Shown here: in pieces, positions 53,184 through 62,800 of the stretch
How the letters are laid out: every line of letters starts with the position of its first letter
Numbering within the stretch: the first letter of the stretch is position 1
NCBI GenBank assembly: GCA_002104945.1
Contig: MCFH01000010.1
Coordinates: forward strand, 496,001 to 560,000
DNA: 64,000 nucleotides
Direction: 5' to 3'
From: Piromyces finnis
Taxonomy: Eukaryota > Neocallimastigomycota > Neocallimastigomycetes > Neocallimastigales > Neocallimastigaceae
Program-made: the position numbers and the translations under genes
The notes under the pieces: generated by a model
The model's database searches: none
What the model was told of the DNA's origin: nothing
What the model saw: only the letters and a program-made list of their open reading frames with translations

Positions 53184-53612
53184 TGTAAAGAAATGTGTCT
53201 TTAACAATAAAACAAATTATAATATTTACTAAATAACTTAGTAATATTAACACTTTAAAATAATCTGTAAATTATTAATTTATAAAAATATCATTAAAAA
53301 CACATAGAATTTAACTTAATAAGTTAGTGTTTAATAATATAATTATTTATTAATAAAATCTCGATTCTTTAAAATATTTGGGAAAATTCACTCGTATTTA
53401 TACTAAAAATTTTTTAAATTAATTTATAAAATTTTTTCAACTTAAAATTCTTAACCAATCAATAATCTTCATATAAAATAAAATTTAAAAATAAAATAAA
53501 ATTATAATTTTTTTAAAATAGTATCTATGAGGTCTCGAACTAGTGTCATTCAGACTCAAAGTCTTAGCTACTAACCACTAAGACAATTTAGTTATTTCTA
53601 GTATTCGTTACA
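53184..53612 (-). repeat. 3' LTR of element A
   Basis: 429 bp, TGTAAAG...GTTACA on the plus strand (TGTAAC...TTTACA in element sense). Same sequence as 59266-59694. Confidence 0.95.
53521..53588 (-). promoter_or_regulatory. tRNA-like module in 3' LTR of element A
   Basis: Same module as at 59603-59670; see that entry. Confidence 0.5.
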
Positions 53613-53624
53613 TGGTCCTCCTCC
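53613..53624 (-). other. Polypurine tract of element A
   Basis: In element sense, GGAGGAGGACCA lies directly before the 3' LTR. This is the expected position for the plus-strand primer, though the last bases are not all purines. Confidence 0.55.
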
Positions 53625-53931
53625 AGGATTCGGATACCAGACGAATCTAGAATTTTAATATTTAAATATATGTTTTTCTTTTTTAATAAACTAAACTAAG
53701 GAGTGAATTTTCTTAATTATAAAAATACATTTAATATAATAAAATACATTTTTTTTTTTTTTTTTTTTTTAATATTACTAAAGTTAAAAATAAAATATTG
53801 ATAAATTTGATATTAATAAATTGTTTAATAATAAAATTGATATTGATAATGATATTAATAAGTTTTGATAATAATAATAATTGTGATTTTAATATTAATA
53901 ATAAATATAATTTGAATTTTTTAACTATTTT

Positions 53932-56900
53932 TTATTTCTTTCTATTAAATTTTTTAAGTAGCCCCTTGCAATTTAGATTTTCTTCAGGCTCCCACGAAGC
54001 TTCATTAATTGAGTAACCTTTCCATTTAACTAAATATTGTATTTTTCCGTAATGTTTTCTTTTATCCAGAATTTCTTCAACTTCATATTCTTCTTCATTG
54101 TCAACAATAATAGGTGGCGGTGGCGGTTGAGATCTTCCAAACTTATCGTCGACATATTTTTCAAGATTGGATACATGAATGACGGGATGGATCTTAATAG
54201 ATTTTGGGAGACTTAACTTAAATGTGACATTTGATATTTTTTCCAAGATTTTGTATGGGCCGAGTTTTCTTGGCTTAAATTTTTTATTTCCTTTGTGGAT
54301 AATTAAAGAACTATCCAGCCAAACTTTGTCACCAACTTTAAAATTCGGAGCTTCTTTTCTACGTTTGTCAGCATGCTTCTTCTGGGTTTCCATGGCAGAT
54401 TTTAAATTTTCTTTTAAGGTATTAATTAAAGTTTTAAAATCTCTTGTAAACTCTTCTGCTCTTGGGACTTTAGATAAGTCTGGAATAACTGGTGAATATT
54501 TTGGATGAAAGCCGTAATTCAAAAAGAATGGAGAAAATTTGGATGATTCTTGAACCACGTTGTTATAACTAAATTCTGCAAGACTAAGAAAACTTTTCCA
54601 ATTTGAACCTTTATAATTTGAGAAACATCTTAAATATTGTTCTATAACGGAGTTCACCCTCTCCGTCTGACCGTTTGATTGATGATGAAATGGAGTAGAC
54701 AACTTAAGTTCAATGCCAAGGGAGGAACAGATGGATTGGAAGAATTCAGAGGTAAATTGAGAACCTCTATCCGAGACAATAGATTCAGGTAGGCCATGAA
54801 GACGGAAAATATTATCAATAAAGGCTGTGGCTGTTTCGGCGGCGGAAGGAATACTTTTGAACGGAATGAGATGAACCATTTTTGTAAGACGATCAACAAC
54901 AACAAGAATGCAAGTGAAACCAGAAGATGAAGGCAAATCTGTAATGAAATCCATTGAAATGGATGACCAAGGACGCTCAGCAATATCAAGAGGATTCAGA
55001 AGACCATAAGGTTTATGACGAAAGGTTTTTGAACGACAACAAACTTCACAAGAACGAACGTAGTCTTTAACATCAGAAGAAATAGAAGGCCACCAGAAGT
55101 CTCTAGCAATAAGAGAAGATGTTTTCTTTATTCCGAAATGACCAGCTGAAGGAGAGTCATGACAGAGCTTTAGAATTGAAAGACGACAATTTGGAGGAAC
55201 ATAGATTCTGTCAGTAAAAAGGAGAAAACTATTGCTTAAGGAAAATTTGTCAATTTGAGGGTGAGGTATTGGAGGTTTCCTACAATCAAGATATTCACAG
55301 ATTTTATTGTAAAAGTCATCATTTATATATTCGGAAAGAAAAGAATCACTAATGGATGAAACAGAAGTCACAATGGCACAAAAGTTTTCAGGGCGAAGAA
55401 CATTAAAAGGAACATCAGAAGAGGAATTCGAATTGATAGCATAATCAGGACGACGAGATAGAGCATCAGGCTTACCGTTAGAAGAACCAGAACGATAAAT
55501 AATAACAAAGTTAAATTCAGAGAGGAACAGAGCCCAGCGAACAAGACGTTGAGACATTTTTTCAGGTTTCTTTTGATAGAGTAAATTTCGATGATCCGAG
55601 TAAATCTTAAAAGTAGAAGAAGAGCCTTTAAGTAGATGACGCCATGTTTCAAGAGCAGCAACGATAGATAAGAGCTCTTTATCATATATTGGATAATTAC
55701 GTTCAGGACCAGTAAGAGAGCGAGAAAAGAAAGCAACTGGATGGGTCATATTATCAATTGGAGAGACTTGCGAGAGAATAGCACCAATGGCAAAGTTACT
55801 TGAATCAGTTTCGACTATGAATGGAAGTTCACGATTAGGAAATATAAGAACAGGAGCAGAAACAAATAAGGACTTGAGTGAATCGAAAGCATCTTGAGCT
55901 TCTTTAGACCATACAAATTTAACATTTTTCTTCAAAAGTTTATGCAAAGGATGAGCGATCTTTGCAAAATTTGGAATAAATCGACGGTAGTAGTTCGCAA
56001 GACCAAGAAAAGATTGAACCTCTTTAACATTAGATGGAGTAGGCCAGTTTAAAATAGAAGAAACTTTATTTGGGTCCATGTGAATACCATCAGTAGAAAT
56101 CCTATGACCAAGGAAATCAATAAAAGAAACAAAGAACTCGCATTTTTCCAATTTAGCATAGAGCCCAGCATCCCTCAGGAGTTTCAAAACAGTTTTGACA
56201 TGAGATATATGAGATTTATAATCAGAGGAAAAAATAATAATATCATCTATGTAAGAGAAAGCGAATTTACCAAGAACGTCTTCAAGAACATCATTAATGA
56301 AATGTTGAAAAACAGCAGGTGCATTTTTCAACCCAAAAGGCATCACACAGTATTCAAAATGACCTAACTTGCAAGTAAAAGCGGTTTTATATTCATCACC
56401 ACTTTTAATCCTGACCAAGTTATAGGCAGAACGAAGATCCAATTTTGAGAAAATCTTCCCTTTTCCAAGATGTTCAAGCATATCTTGTATAAGAGGAAGG
56501 GGATAAGAATCACGAATAGTTATGGAGTTTAATTGGCGATAGTCAACACACATACGAAGTTGACCGTTTTTCTTAGGTACAAACAGAATAGGAGCTCCCG
56601 CAGGCGATTTTGATTTTCTAATAAATCCTTTCTTGAGATTTTCTTTTATATATTCTTCTAAAGCAATTGATTCGGTTTCTGTTAGAGGATAAATCGGTCC
56701 ATAAAACAGTTTTGAATTTTCTTTGAGTTTTATTTCACAATCGTATGGACGGTGTGGAGGAAGTTTTTCAGCATTAGATTCATTGAAGACATCAGCAAAG
56801 TCAGAGAGAACATCCGGAAGTATAATAGAAGAATTGGGTTCTGATTTAGAGTTTGAATCGGATTTGAGAATAGAATTGGATTGAATATTAGAATCAGAAA

Positions 56901-58374
56901 AAGAAGTCAAAACAGAAGTTGGTTCTTGATTTGAGAGAGACGAAGTAGAAAAGTTAACAGAAGACTTCTTAGAAACAGAATTGTTAATATTTTTTGAAGA
57001 ACCCGAACAGAGAATAGTACAAGTACGATTAGTTTCGTTTTGAGATTGGATGTTTTGTTTATCGACAAATATAGGGTAAGCGAATGAATCATGCGGAGGT
57101 TCGTAGGAAGGATCTTCCATTGCAGGAAAAGCAGATCTTTCTTCAGGAAATTCAGGGACATTATTGGAGAGTGTTATACAACGATTATAACAGTAATCGG
57201 ATACAAATGAAATTTTGTTCTTTGTGAAATCGATAGAAGGATTGTGTTCTTTAAGCCAGTCTATTCCAAGAATACAAGGATAATAAGGTAGATCAGTTAC
57301 ATAGAATTGTGTTCGACAGAGATGATCTTTGTAGCGAAGATTCAAAGGAGATGTAATTCCAAAAAGAGATTGTCGACCACCGATACCAACGATATTTGGG
57401 AGGTTACCATCATCATGATAAGGAATGTTATTATCGTTACAGTAATCTACATCAATTAAATTAAGTTTGGATCCTGAGTCAATAAGAATATCCGTATTTA
57501 GTTCATAAGAAAGTTTAAATTTAGTTGTCATTTTATTATGAGTTTTGTTTTCTTCTTTAGGAGCGGATATAAGTGTGGGAATAGATATTAGTGAAGGATT
57601 TTCACGATCTTTATTCTTTCTTTTTGGACAATTATTAAGCTTATGACTTGAAGCACCACAATACACACAAAGATTTTCTTTCTTTCTTCTTTCCTTTTCT
57701 TCGTTTGAGATAGGGCCATGGTTATTCCTGTTTGTAATGGACTTTGTTATTTTTGAAGAGTGATGAAAAGATCTTTTCTTTCGGTTTTGGTCATTGTTTG
57801 AACCAGAAGGGAAAAAGGTATGGTGTGTAGATAATCTTGAATCGATTCTTGAAGCAATAGTCTGTAATGAAAGAAGATCCCTAGGACCCGGAAACATTTC
57901 CAAAATACGAACGGCAACTTGTTGATTAAGGCCAGCTATAAATGCATCCATTTTGGCTTGTTCATTCCAGTTTGATTCATCAGCATAGCGGTTAAATTCC
58001 AAGATATATCCTCTAATTCCTCCTAATCGGCGTTGTTTTAAGGTTCTAAGCATTTGATTTGCAACATAGGTAGCATCGTTATATCCATAAAAAGCCTTAA
58101 ACCTGTCAACAAAAGCTTGGTAGTTATTAAGACACGGATCATGGTTGTTTATAAGAGTAGCAGCCCAATTCATAGCGTCCCCATAAAGTCTTGATATTAT
58201 ATAGAGAATTTTGGTTGCGTCGTCTTGATACCGTTCAGGATATAGCATAAGCACTAGCTCCACCTTAGCTAAGAAACCCTTCAGATACCTGCGATCCCCT
58301 GCAAAACCATCCTTAAGAGTTGCGTTTTCGAAAATATTATTATTATCCATGTGGTTGTTTTCGTTCTCTTCCAT
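53932..58374 (-). CDS. Gag-Pol-chromodomain polyprotein of element A
   Basis: One 1480-codon frame encodes all functions, as in other single-ORF chromoviruses. Approximate residues: Gag capsid 20-200; CCHC zinc knuckle [14 protein letters not shown] at about 235; aspartic protease [13 protein letters not shown] at about 297; reverse transcriptase with [11 protein letters not shown] and catalytic YIDDIIIF at about 710; RNase H with [13 protein letters not shown] and SDHRNL; integrase with a zinc region ([10 protein letters not shown]...CEVC), catalytic core MDFITDLP at about 1141, SDRGSQF at about 1199 and QTERVN; a GPY/F-type module ([12 protein letters not shown]); and a C-terminal chromodomain at about 1430-1478 ([32 protein letters not shown]) with its aromatic cage. 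No stop or frameshift. Chromodomains of this kind direct integration to methylated histone H3, fitting its place inside another element. Confidence 0.95.
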   Translation of the reverse strand: MEENENNHMDNNNIFENATLKDGFAGDRRYLKGFLAKVELVLMLYPERYQDDATKILYIISRLYGDAMNWAATLINNHDPCLNNYQAFVDRFKAFYGYNDATYVANQMLRTLKQRRLGGIRGYILEFNRYADESNWNEQAKMDAFIAGLNQQVAVRILEMFPGPRDLLSLQTIASRIDSRLSTHHTFFPSGSNNDQNRKKRSFHHSSKITKSITNRNNHGPISNEEKERRKKENLCVYCGASSHKLNNCPKRKNKDRENPSLISIPTLISAPKEENKTHNKMTTKFKLSYELNTDILIDSGSKLNLIDVDYCNDNNIPYHDDGNLPNIVGIGGRQSLFGITSPLNLRYKDHLCRTQFYVTDLPYYPCILGIDWLKEHNPSIDFTKNKISFVSDYCYNRCITLSNNVPEFPEERSAFPAMEDPSYEPPHDSFAYPIFVDKQNIQSQNETNRTCTILCSGSSKNINNSVSKKSSVNFSTSSLSNQEPTSVLTSFSDSNIQSNSILKSDSNSKSEPNSSIILPDVLSDFADVFNESNAEKLPPHRPYDCEIKLKENSKLFYGPIYPLTETESIALEEYIKENLKKGFIRKSKSPAGAPILFVPKKNGQLRMCVDYRQLNSITIRDSYPLPLIQDMLEHLGKGKIFSKLDLRSAYNLVRIKSGDEYKTAFTCKLGHFEYCVMPFGLKNAPAVFQHFINDVLEDVLGKFAFSYIDDIIIFSSDYKSHISHVKTVLKLLRDAGLYAKLEKCEFFVSFIDFLGHRISTDGIHMDPNKVSSILNWPTPSNVKEVQSFLGLANYYRRFIPNFAKIAHPLHKLLKKNVKFVWSKEAQDAFDSLKSLFVSAPVLIFPNRELPFIVETDSSNFAIGAILSQVSPIDNMTHPVAFFSRSLTGPERNYPIYDKELLSIVAALETWRHLLKGSSSTFKIYSDHRNLLYQKKPEKMSQRLVRWALFLSEFNFVIIYRSGSSNGKPDALSRRPDYAINSNSSSDVPFNVLRPENFCAIVTSVSSISDSFLSEYINDDFYNKICEYLDCRKPPIPHPQIDKFSLSNSFLLFTDRIYVPPNCRLSILKLCHDSPSAGHFGIKKTSSLIARDFWWPSISSDVKDYVRSCEVCCRSKTFRHKPYGLLNPLDIAERPWSSISMDFITDLPSSSGFTCILVVVDRLTKMVHLIPFKSIPSAAETATAFIDNIFRLHGLPESIVSDRGSQFTSEFFQSICSSLGIELKLSTPFHHQSNGQTERVNSVIEQYLRCFSNYKGSNWKSFLSLAEFSYNNVVQESSKFSPFFLNYGFHPKYSPVIPDLSKVPRAEEFTRDFKTLINTLKENLKSAMETQKKHADKRRKEAPNFKVGDKVWLDSSLIIHKGNKKFKPRKLGPYKILEKISNVTFKLSLPKSIKIHPVIHVSNLEKYVDDKFGRSQPPPPPIIVDNEEEYEVEEILDKRKHYGKIQYLVKWKGYSINEASWEPEENLNCKGLLKKFNRKK

Positions 58375-59265
58375 AGTACTTATGATGTTTTCTTTAATAA
58401 GCTTTAATAAATTTGTAAAAATAATAGAATAAAGTATTTAATTATATTTATTAATTGAGTAAATCTTTTTATTAAATAATAATATAAACCAGATTATATA
58501 GTGTTAAACCATCAAATATATAACCTGTTTTATTCTTTATAATAAGTCCTTCGTAGCTCTTCACGATAACACGTATAAAGTCGATTGTTAATATTAATTA
58601 AATTAATAAAAGAAAGGAACGGTGTAAAAATTTTTTTTAGTGTCTAACTTATTGTTAGCAATAAAAATTATTACAGGTTTTCTTTCCCTATATCAACCTT
58701 ATCCGAACGTAGAAGTATTATGTATAAGAGTTTAACTTCTCACGCTAAAGGAGTTATAAAGAATATTATTTTATATTATTACAATTTTAATAAATTGTCT
58801 TAACAATTAATAATTATAATTAAAAATTAGAAATTGTTTTATTAGAAAACTTAATTTTAAAATGTATTAATTAAGAAATATTATTTTATTAAAGTAAGGC
58901 ATTTCCGGCTATTTTCCGGTCTATAATCAAACAGCAAAAGATAGTATACAACTATAAATCTCACGCCAGCTTGCTTATTACAGCGTCTTGTACGTGGTGT
59001 ACCTCGGATTCTCCTACTTCCTTATTCAAAGTAGAATAGCTCAGAGCCTGCCAACCCAATTATTGTACAGGTTAAACTCGATCCCGTTAATCTTTTACTT
59101 TTTATAGTTTGAATTATATACCGCTTCTAAAGCGTACTAATTCTACTACTTTAAGTAAAAATATTTCTTTAAAGAAAAGCTTCAACAATAAAACTTAAAA
59201 GTTTTATCTATAACAATTTCTTAAACACTAAGGTATTAAGCTTTTATATTATAAGGAGATTTTAT
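58375..59265 (-). other. Untranslated leader of element A
   Basis: About 890 nt between the primer-binding site and Gag, with no long frame. It contains GC-richer patches (near 58900-59090) and the small hairpin CTAAC-N5-GTTAG at 58644-58658. It probably carries packaging signals. Confidence 0.6.
59255..59265 (-). other. Self-priming primer-binding site of element A
   Basis: In element sense the 5' LTR is followed directly by ATAAAATCTCC. Its first ten bases are the exact reverse complement of GAGATTTTAT inside the LTR (plus-strand positions 59435-59444). There is no tRNA CCA complement. Confidence 0.65.
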
Positions 59266-59434
59266 TGTAAAGAAATGTGTCTTTAACAATAAAACAAATT
59301 ATAATATTTACTAAATAACTTAGTAATATTAACACTTTAAAATAATCTGTAAATTATTAATTTATAAAAATATCATTAAAAACACATAGAATTTAACTTA
59401 ATAAGTTAGTGTTTAATAATATAATTATTTATTA

Positions 59435-59484
59435 ATAAAATCTCGATTCTTTAAAATATTTGGGAAAATTCACTCGTATTTATA
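59435..59484 (-). promoter_or_regulatory. TATA box and presumed RNA 5' end of element A
   Basis: In element sense TATAAATA (59484-59477) precedes GAGATTTTAT (59444-59435) by 40 nt. The decamer pairs with the primer-binding site, so it should be near the RNA 5' end. Spacing is nearly the same as in element B (38 nt). Confidence 0.6.
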
Positions 59485-59602
59485 CTAAAAATTTTTTAAA
59501 TTAATTTATAAAATTTTTTCAACTTAAAATTCTTAACCAATCAATAATCTTCATATAAAATAAAATTTAAAAATAAAATAAAATTATAATTTTTTTAAAA
59601 TA

Positions 59603-59670
59603 GTATCTATGAGGTCTCGAACTAGTGTCATTCAGACTCAAAGTCTTAGCTACTAACCACTAAGACAATT
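59603..59670 (-). promoter_or_regulatory. tRNA-like module with A-box and B-box in 5' LTR of element A
   Basis: In element sense, TGTCTTAGTGG fits the Pol III A-box at ten of eleven positions, and AGTTCGAGACC fits the B-box at nine of eleven. Between them is an anticodon-arm-like segment with loop CTTTGAG (TTG, a Gln anticodon, if read as tRNA). GTCTTA and TAAGAC form a D-arm-like hairpin. A run of four T follows the module. T-stem pairing is poor, so it is not a functional tRNA. Confidence 0.5.
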
Positions 59671-59694
59671 TAGTTATTTCTAGTATTCGTTACA

Positions 59695-59699
59695 CTAGG
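59695..59699. repeat. Target-site duplication of element A, right copy
   Basis: CTAGG directly after the LTR, equal to 53179-53183. Confidence 0.95.
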
Positions 59700-59728
59700 C
59701 AATAGACACTACCTTTGTATATTGTTTT

Positions 59729-59812
59729 ACAACTCTTTTGGACTCTCTTGGACTCTTGGACTCTCTCGGACTCTTTTGGACTCTTTTGGACTCTTTTGGA
59801 CTCTCTTGGATA
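59729..59812 (+). repeat. Tandem repeat in leader of element B
   Basis: About eight imperfect copies of a 10-11-base unit with core TTGGACTCT and variable T/C spacers, ending about 50 nt before the Gag start. Not present in the leader of element A. Confidence 0.85.
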
Positions 59813-59865
59813 TATTATACGATTAAATTGAATTAAAATTAGATATTTTCAATAAAATAAAGAAT

Positions 59866-62800
59866 ATGGATGAAGAATTGATGAACCATGCTACGTTGAA
59901 GGATGGTTTCGCTGGAAATCGTCGTTTCTTTAAGGGTTTTCTCGCTAAAATAGAATTAATCTTTATGGTCTACCCAGAGCGCTACGCGGATGACGAAGCA
60001 AAAATCGTCTATATTATTTCAAGACTATATGGTGAAGCCTTGAATTGGGCTGCATCATTAATTCACAACCATGACGAATGCCTATTAAATTATGACTCAT
60101 TTGTTGCAAAGCTTAAATCTGTGTTTGGCAACAACGACTCAACATTTGTGGCTAATCAAAAGCTTCGAACTATAAAGCAAAGGAAAATCGGAGAAATTCA
60201 AAAATATATTCTTGAATTTAACCGATACTCTGATGACTCCTCTTGGAACGAAAGTGCAAAAATGGACGCCTTCTTAGCTGGACTACAAGATCAAGTCGCC
60301 AATAGAATTTTAGAAATGTTTCCCGGTCCACAAACGCTACTAAATTTACAAGTTATAGCATCAAGAATCGATTCTAGAATCGATACCAATAGAAGATTTT
60401 TCAACAACAATCACTCTAATAGCACCAATCAAAACCGAAGAACTGAAGCAAATAGAAAACCTTTCACTTCGAGAAATAAGAAAACTTACGGACCGCTTAC
60501 CTCAGAAGAAAAGGCTAGAAGAATTAAGGAGAATCTCTGTTTATATTGTGGTTCTCCAGATCACAAGTTAAACAACTGTCCAAAAAGAAGTAAAAATGAA
60601 AAAACAGCTGGGACTCATATTTCTAATTCTATGCCTGAAAAGAAACCTAGAATAAGATTCTCCGATAATCCCCATTTGAAACAACCAGTTTTTGAGTTCC
60701 AACTCAATACTTCCGACGTCTCCGTTAACACTAAACTACTAATTGATTCAGGATCCCAACTTAACCTAATAGATGTGGTCTTTGCAGAAGAAAACAACAT
60801 TCCTTTTGATAAATCCGTCTCTCTCGACAAAATCTCTGGTATTGGTGGGGAACAACTAGTTTTAGGTAAATCCATCCCAATTTCAATTAAATACAAAAAC
60901 CACCAATGTAAAACTATATTTTATATTGTAGACCTCCCGGGATATTGTGGTATCTTAGGTGCTGAATGGTTACATCAGCACAACCCTATTATTAACTTCG
61001 TTGAAAAAGAATTATCTTTTAATTCAAATTTCTGTTTGTCACATTGCTCTGTCATTCCAAATGTTGCCCCTACTTATGTTATTTCTTCTATTTCTAATGA
61101 TTCCAAACCTTCTTGTAGCACTTCAACCAATTCTTATATCCATGATTCTGTAACAAATCTTCCAAAAAGTCAAGATTCCACCACTAACACTTCTAGTAAT
61201 CAAGAAGTTATTCTACCCGCTGAACTTCAAGCCTTTGAAGATGTATTTAATGAAAAAGCCGCTGAACAATTGCCGCCACATAGGCAATACGATTGTGAAA
61301 TCCGTCTTAAGCCGGACTCCAAACTTTTCTATGGACCAATTTATCCTTTAACGGATAAAGAATCAATGGTATTGAAGGAATACATTGATGAAAATTTGCG
61401 AAAAGGTTTCATCAGACCTTCGAAGTCTCCGGCTGGTGCCCCAGTGCTTTTTGTCCCGAAGAAAAATGGTGAACTACGTCTATGTCAAGATTATAGGAAA
61501 TTAAACGAAATCACAATCCGTGATTCATACCCTTTACCATTAATTAATGACATGTTGGAACATCTAGGTAAAAGCAACATCTTCTCCAAACTTGATTTAA
61601 GATCCGCTTATAATCTTGTGAGGATCAAAGAAGGTGATGAATTCAAAACTGCTTTTACTTGCAAATATGGACACTTTGAATATACTGTAATGCCGTTTGG
61701 TTTGAAAAACGCACCTGCAGTATTTCAACATTTCATTAATGATGTGCTTGAGGGAATCTTGGGAATATTTGTCTTTAGTTATATTGATGACTTAATAATT
61801 TTCTCGGAAAATTTTAAAACCCATGTAATCCAGGTTAAAGAAGTACTTAAAAGACTTAGAAAAGCGGGACTTTACGCAAAACTTGAAAAATGTGAGTTCT
61901 TTGTCCCATTTATCGATTTCTTAGGTCATCGTATATCTTCTGAAGGTATTTTAATGGATCCAAAGAAAATTGCATCTATCTTGGAATGGCCAACTCCTAA
62001 AAGCGTTAAAGAGGTTCAAGCGTTTCTTGGGTTAGCTAATTATTATAGAAGATTCATTGCCGGTTTTGCTGAGATCGCACAACCACTGAATGCGTTACTT
62101 AAGAAGGATGTTAAATTCTGCTTCTCTCATCAGTGTGAAAATTCTTTTAGTTTAATCAAATCCAAATTTGCTTCTTCCCCTGTTCTTGCATACCCGAATC
62201 GTGATATACCTTTCATAGTTGAAACGGATGCAAGTAATTTCGCTATAGGAGCAATCCTTTCACAAACGAATCCAAAAGACAAGTCGGTTCATCCAGTGGC
62301 ATTTTTCTCTAGATCGCTTAGTTCTTCTGAAAGGAACTATCCGATCTACGATAAAGAACTTTTAGCAATTGTAGCTGCTTTAGAAACTTGGCGACATCTA
62401 CTCAAAGGAACTACTCAGCCTTTCAAGATTTTCTCGGATCATAGAAATTTGCTCTACCAGAAGAAACCCGAAAAAATGACTCAAAGATTAGTTCGTTGGT
62501 CTCTGTTCCTTGCCGAGTTTAACTTTATCATCGTTTATCGGTCGGGTTCTGCTAATGGTAAACCTGACGCTTTATCTAGAAGACCAGATTACTTAGAAAA
62601 TTTTAAGTATAACAATGACATTCCAAATTCCGTCCTTAGACCCGAAAACTTTTGTGCCATGGTTCTGGATAACAATCCCCTTATGGATAAAATCATTTCA
62701 AATAGCAAAGATGATAAATTTTACTTTGAAGTATGCAAATATTTAGAAACTCAAATTCCCCCAGTCCCTCATTCGCAAATCGAAAACTTTAAAATTCAAG

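Larger units (their letters stand above)
53184..59694 (-). mobile_element. Element A: complete Ty3-type chromovirus (6,511 bp)
   Basis: Two 429-bp LTRs that I read as identical flank one intact Gag-Pol frame on the minus strand, with a 5-bp target duplication ctagg. The leader (58375-59265) starts with a self-priming site, and a purine-rich tract lies just before the 3' LTR. All enzyme domains and a C-terminal chromodomain are present. Identical LTRs and an open frame imply a recent insertion, possibly a still mobile copy. Confidence 0.95.
59266..59694 (-). repeat. 5' LTR of element A
   Basis: 429 bp, identical by eye to 53184-53612. In element sense it holds, in order, the tRNA-like module, a TATA box and the self-primer sequence. 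Confidence 0.95.

Noticed and set aside
53613-53629. TGGTCCTCCTCC directly after the left LTR looks like a tRNA primer-binding site
   Set aside because: The coding frame of element A runs on the minus strand, so this end is the 3' LTR and the motif is the complement of the polypurine tract.
54179-57161. Several 80-120-codon frames opposite or overlapping Gag-Pol of element A
   Set aside because: Other-frame shadows of the intact 1480-codon polyprotein.
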